NCBI RefSeq assembly: GCF_031202265.1
Contig: NZ_CP100604.1
Span: 1,904,501 to 1,968,500 of the forward strand
DNA length: 64,000 nt
Reading direction: 5' to 3'
Origin: Bradyrhizobium sp. Ash2021
Lineage (GTDB): Bacteria; Pseudomonadota; Alphaproteobacteria; Rhizobiales; Xanthobacteraceae
Position numbers and translations under genes: made by a program
Part shown: piece by piece, positions 62,281 to 64,000 of the stretch
How positions within the stretch are numbered: the first letter of the stretch is position 1
How the letters are laid out: each line of letters begins with the position of its first letter
The notes under the pieces: generated by a model
Database searches by the model: none
What the model was told of the DNA's origin: nothing
The model's input: the letters and a program-made list of their open reading frames with translations, nothing else

Positions 62281-62697
62281 ATGACGCCACTTTCGGATGC
62301 TTCCGACGCCGCTGTTATCAAGGCGTTCGCTGAAATTCCCGCATTGCTCGAACGAACTCCGGCGCTGGTCATGCACGGCCGGTTTCTCGACTGCGACTGC
62401 CTGCTCGGTCCGATGGGTCGTCCATTCCACGTGTCGATCCGGGCCGGCCGGATCACCGACCTGACACAAGCGCCGGTGTTGATGCGATCCTGGCGTTTCT
62501 CGTATCGTGCGACATCAGCCGCATGGGCCGAATACTGGCAAGCCATGCCGAAGCCGGGGTGGCACGATCTGCTCGCTTTGACCAAACGCGGGGAGGCGGT
62601 GCTGGAAGGCGATCTGCACCCCTTCATGGCGCATCTGCAGTATTTCAAGGACCTGCTGGCGCTGCCGCGGCTTGATGCCGCAACGGTGTCGTCGTGA
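62281..62697 (+). CDS. conserved hypothetical protein
   Basis: 138 residues. MTPLSDASDAAVIKAFAEIP is helical; LVMHGRFLDCDCLLGPMGRP, FHVSIRAGRITDLTQAPVLM and WRFSYRATSAAWAEYWQAMP follow. The pattern of a small beta sheet, then helices (LEGDLHPFMAHLQYFKDLLA), recalls SCP2-like lipid-binding domains, but I am not certain. Its stop overlaps the GTG of the hydrolase gene (GTGA), which indicates joint translation and a shared role. Confidence 0.6.
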   Translation: MTPLSDASDAAVIKAFAEIPALLERTPALVMHGRFLDCDCLLGPMGRPFHVSIRAGRITDLTQAPVLMRSWRFSYRATSAAWAEYWQAMPKPGWHDLLALTKRGEAVLEGDLHPFMAHLQYFKDLLALPRLDAATVSS

Positions 62698-63572
62698 ACG
62701 GTGCCATCGAGCCGATGGTCGGCCGCTACGTCCATGTCGAGATCGATGGCGCGATGCATCGCATCTATTTCGAAGAGAACGGCGCAGGCATTCCGCTGGT
62801 GTGCCTGCACACCGCGGGCTCCGACGGACGGCAATGGCGGCATCTGCTGGCGGATGAAGAGTTCGCAAAGAACTTCCGCATCATCGCCTTCGACATGCCC
62901 TGGCATGGCAAGTCCAATCCGCCGGCGAACTGGAGCGGCGAGGAATATCAGCTCACCACCGCGCGCTACACGCAGACGATCCGCGCGTTCTGCGGCGCGT
63001 TGAAGCTGGACAAGCCCGTGGTCATGGGGTGTTCGATCGGCGGCCGCATCGTGCTCAATCTCGCGATCGACCATGCCGCCGAATTCCGCGCGCTGATCGG
63101 GCTCGAAGCCGCCGATTTTCAGGCCCCCTGGTACGACACCACCTGGCTGAACCGCCCCGATATCCATGGCGGCGAGATTTGCGCCGCGCTGGTATCCGGC
63201 CTGATTGCGCCGCAGAGCCCGCAAGCCTCGCGGATGGAGACGCTATGGGGCTACAAACAGGGCGGTCCCGGCGTATTCAAGGGCGATCTCTATTTCTACC
63301 GGGTCGACGGCGATTTGCGCGGCCGGGTCGAGGCAATCGATACTAAAGTATGCCCGCTCTATCTGCTCACGGGCGAGTATGATTTTTCCTGTACGCCGGA
63401 AGACACCAAGCGGACCGCGGCCGCCATCGGGGGCGCCCGCGTCGAGATCATGGAGCAGCTCGGTCATTTCCCGATGAGCGAGAACCCCGAACAGTTTCGC
63501 CGCTACATCGCGCCGGTTCTCGGCGAGATTCTCACACAATCGATACCAACCAGACAAGGAGTACACCTATGA
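62694..63572 (+). CDS. alpha/beta hydrolase
   Basis: 292 residues. The oxyanion region is CLHTAGSDGRQWRHL, the nucleophile elbow VVMGCSIGGRIVLNLAI (Ser in GCSIGG), the acid probably in LTGEYDFSCTPEDTK and the His in EQLGHFPMSENPEQF. GCSIGG is unusual beside the common GxSxG with small residues, but fits GxSxG. GTG start overlapping the preceding stop; its own stop overlaps the ATG of the binding protein gene (ATGA at 63569). Probably an esterase or C-C hydrolase in the same catabolic operon. Confidence 0.85.
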   Translation: MNGAIEPMVGRYVHVEIDGAMHRIYFEENGAGIPLVCLHTAGSDGRQWRHLLADEEFAKNFRIIAFDMPWHGKSNPPANWSGEEYQLTTARYTQTIRAFCGALKLDKPVVMGCSIGGRIVLNLAIDHAAEFRALIGLEAADFQAPWYDTTWLNRPDIHGGEICAALVSGLIAPQSPQASRMETLWGYKQGGPGVFKGDLYFYRVDGDLRGRVEAIDTKVCPLYLLTGEYDFSCTPEDTKRTAAAIGGARVEIMEQLGHFPMSENPEQFRRYIAPVLGEILTQSIPTRQGVHL

Positions 63573-64000
63573 AACGCCAGTACATCATCGGTTACGCGCT
63601 TGCCGCCGCGCTCTCGGCCGGCCAGGCCAACGCCGAAGAGCTGACGGGAACGCTGAAGAACGTCAAGGAAACCGGCGCGATCACGCTCGGCTTCCGCGAT
63701 TCCTCGATTCCATTTTCCTATCTCGACGACAGCCAGAAGCCGATCGGCTTTGCGATGGACATCTGCTACAAGATCGTCGACGCCGTGAAGAAGGAGCTCA
63801 AGCTCGACAAGCTCGAAGTCAAGCTCAATCCGGTGACCTCGTCGACCCGCATCCCGTTGCTGGCCAACGGCACCGTCGATCTCGAATGTGGTTCGACCAC
63901 CAACAATGCCGAACGCCAGAAGCAGATTTCCTTCACCAACACCCACTTCCTGACCGCGAGCCGCTACGTCTCCAAGAAGGCAAACAAGATCGACGCGATC
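63569..64000 (+). CDS. amino acid ABC transporter substrate-binding protein, 5' part
   Basis: The first 144 residues; the gene runs off the right edge. A Sec signal MKRQYIIGYALAAALSAGQA with cleavage after NAE-type residues precedes GTLKNVKETGAITLGFRDSS, IPFSYLDDSQKPIGFAMDIC and LEVKLNPVTSSTRIPLLANG, then DLECGSTTNNAERQKQISFT. This is the glutamate/aspartate-type (GltI/AatJ) class 3 binding protein. AAGGAG lies eight bases upstream of the ATG. It is coupled to the upstream hydrolase gene, so its ligand may be a dicarboxylic or aromatic acid rather than glutamate. Confidence 0.88.
   Translation, partial: MKRQYIIGYALAAALSAGQANAEELTGTLKNVKETGAITLGFRDSSIPFSYLDDSQKPIGFAMDICYKIVDAVKKELKLDKLEVKLNPVTSSTRIPLLANGTVDLECGSTTNNAERQKQISFTNTHFLTASRYVSKKANKIDAI

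Overview
The window looks like a Bradyrhizobium-type alphaproteobacterial chromosome. It is GC-rich, carries several dispersed palindromic repeats that I associate with that genus, and its catabolic gene families (amidohydrolase, M20, MHS-MFS, IclR, LLM oxidoreductases, S53 peptidases) are typical of the group. The genus call is inference from sequence style and was not checked by alignment.

The window splits at about 30.93 kb. Positions 30889-30933 hold exactly the 45-nt 3' end of a tRNA-Val(GAC) gene, without its 5' half. This is the signature of the right attachment site of an integrated element; symbiosis islands of Bradyrhizobium are known to sit at tRNA-Val. Everything to the left fits an old genomic island.

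Island part. 1-3.2 kb: decayed GMC oxidoreductase, two SnoaL-like genes (one a fragment, one frameshifted) and an intact hydrolase. 3.4-7.9 kb: SDR, MarR regulator with clear operators, ABM monooxygenase, LysR regulator and FAD monooxygenase. 8.0-15.3 kb: truncated efflux adaptor facing a truncated hydrolase, then an amidase and a complete peptide/nickel-type ABC transporter. 15.6-16.4 kb: livF with only the last codons of livG. 16.4-21.3 kb: transposase scraps, a frameshifted serine recombinase, a lytic transglycosylase and a malic enzyme scrap. 21.4-25.0 kb: CopG-like protein coupled to a PHB-depolymerase-type esterase, SDR, small conserved proteins, a VbhA-like antitoxin and a truncated SRAP gene. 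25.0-30.8 kb: integration module (HTH excisionase-like protein, free-standing copy of the integrase N-terminal domain, two tyrosine recombinases) and a three-gene P-loop mobilisation-like set.

Right of the att site lies denser, mostly intact sequence. 31.6-37.5 kb is a four-gene operon: dicopper tyrosinase-like enzyme, LodA-like quinoprotein (predicted cysteine tryptophylquinone cofactor), LodB-like flavoprotein and a DJ-1/PfpI protein. It is followed by a convergent hybrid histidine kinase. I know of no described system with this composition and consider it the best candidate for something new. 40.6-45.2 kb holds two paralogous amidohydrolases, a Rieske ferredoxin, a quinone oxidoreductase and another DJ-1-like protein. 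45.4-51.3 kb holds two S53 peptidases around an amine-oxidase-like flavoprotein and a zinc-ribbon protein. 52-64 kb is catabolic: SDR, old yellow enzyme, GFA protein, ThDP decarboxylase, LLM monooxygenase, M20 hydrolase, MHS transporter, an internally deleted LLM gene fused head-to-tail with an IclR regulator, a hydrolase and the start of an amino-acid ABC binding protein.
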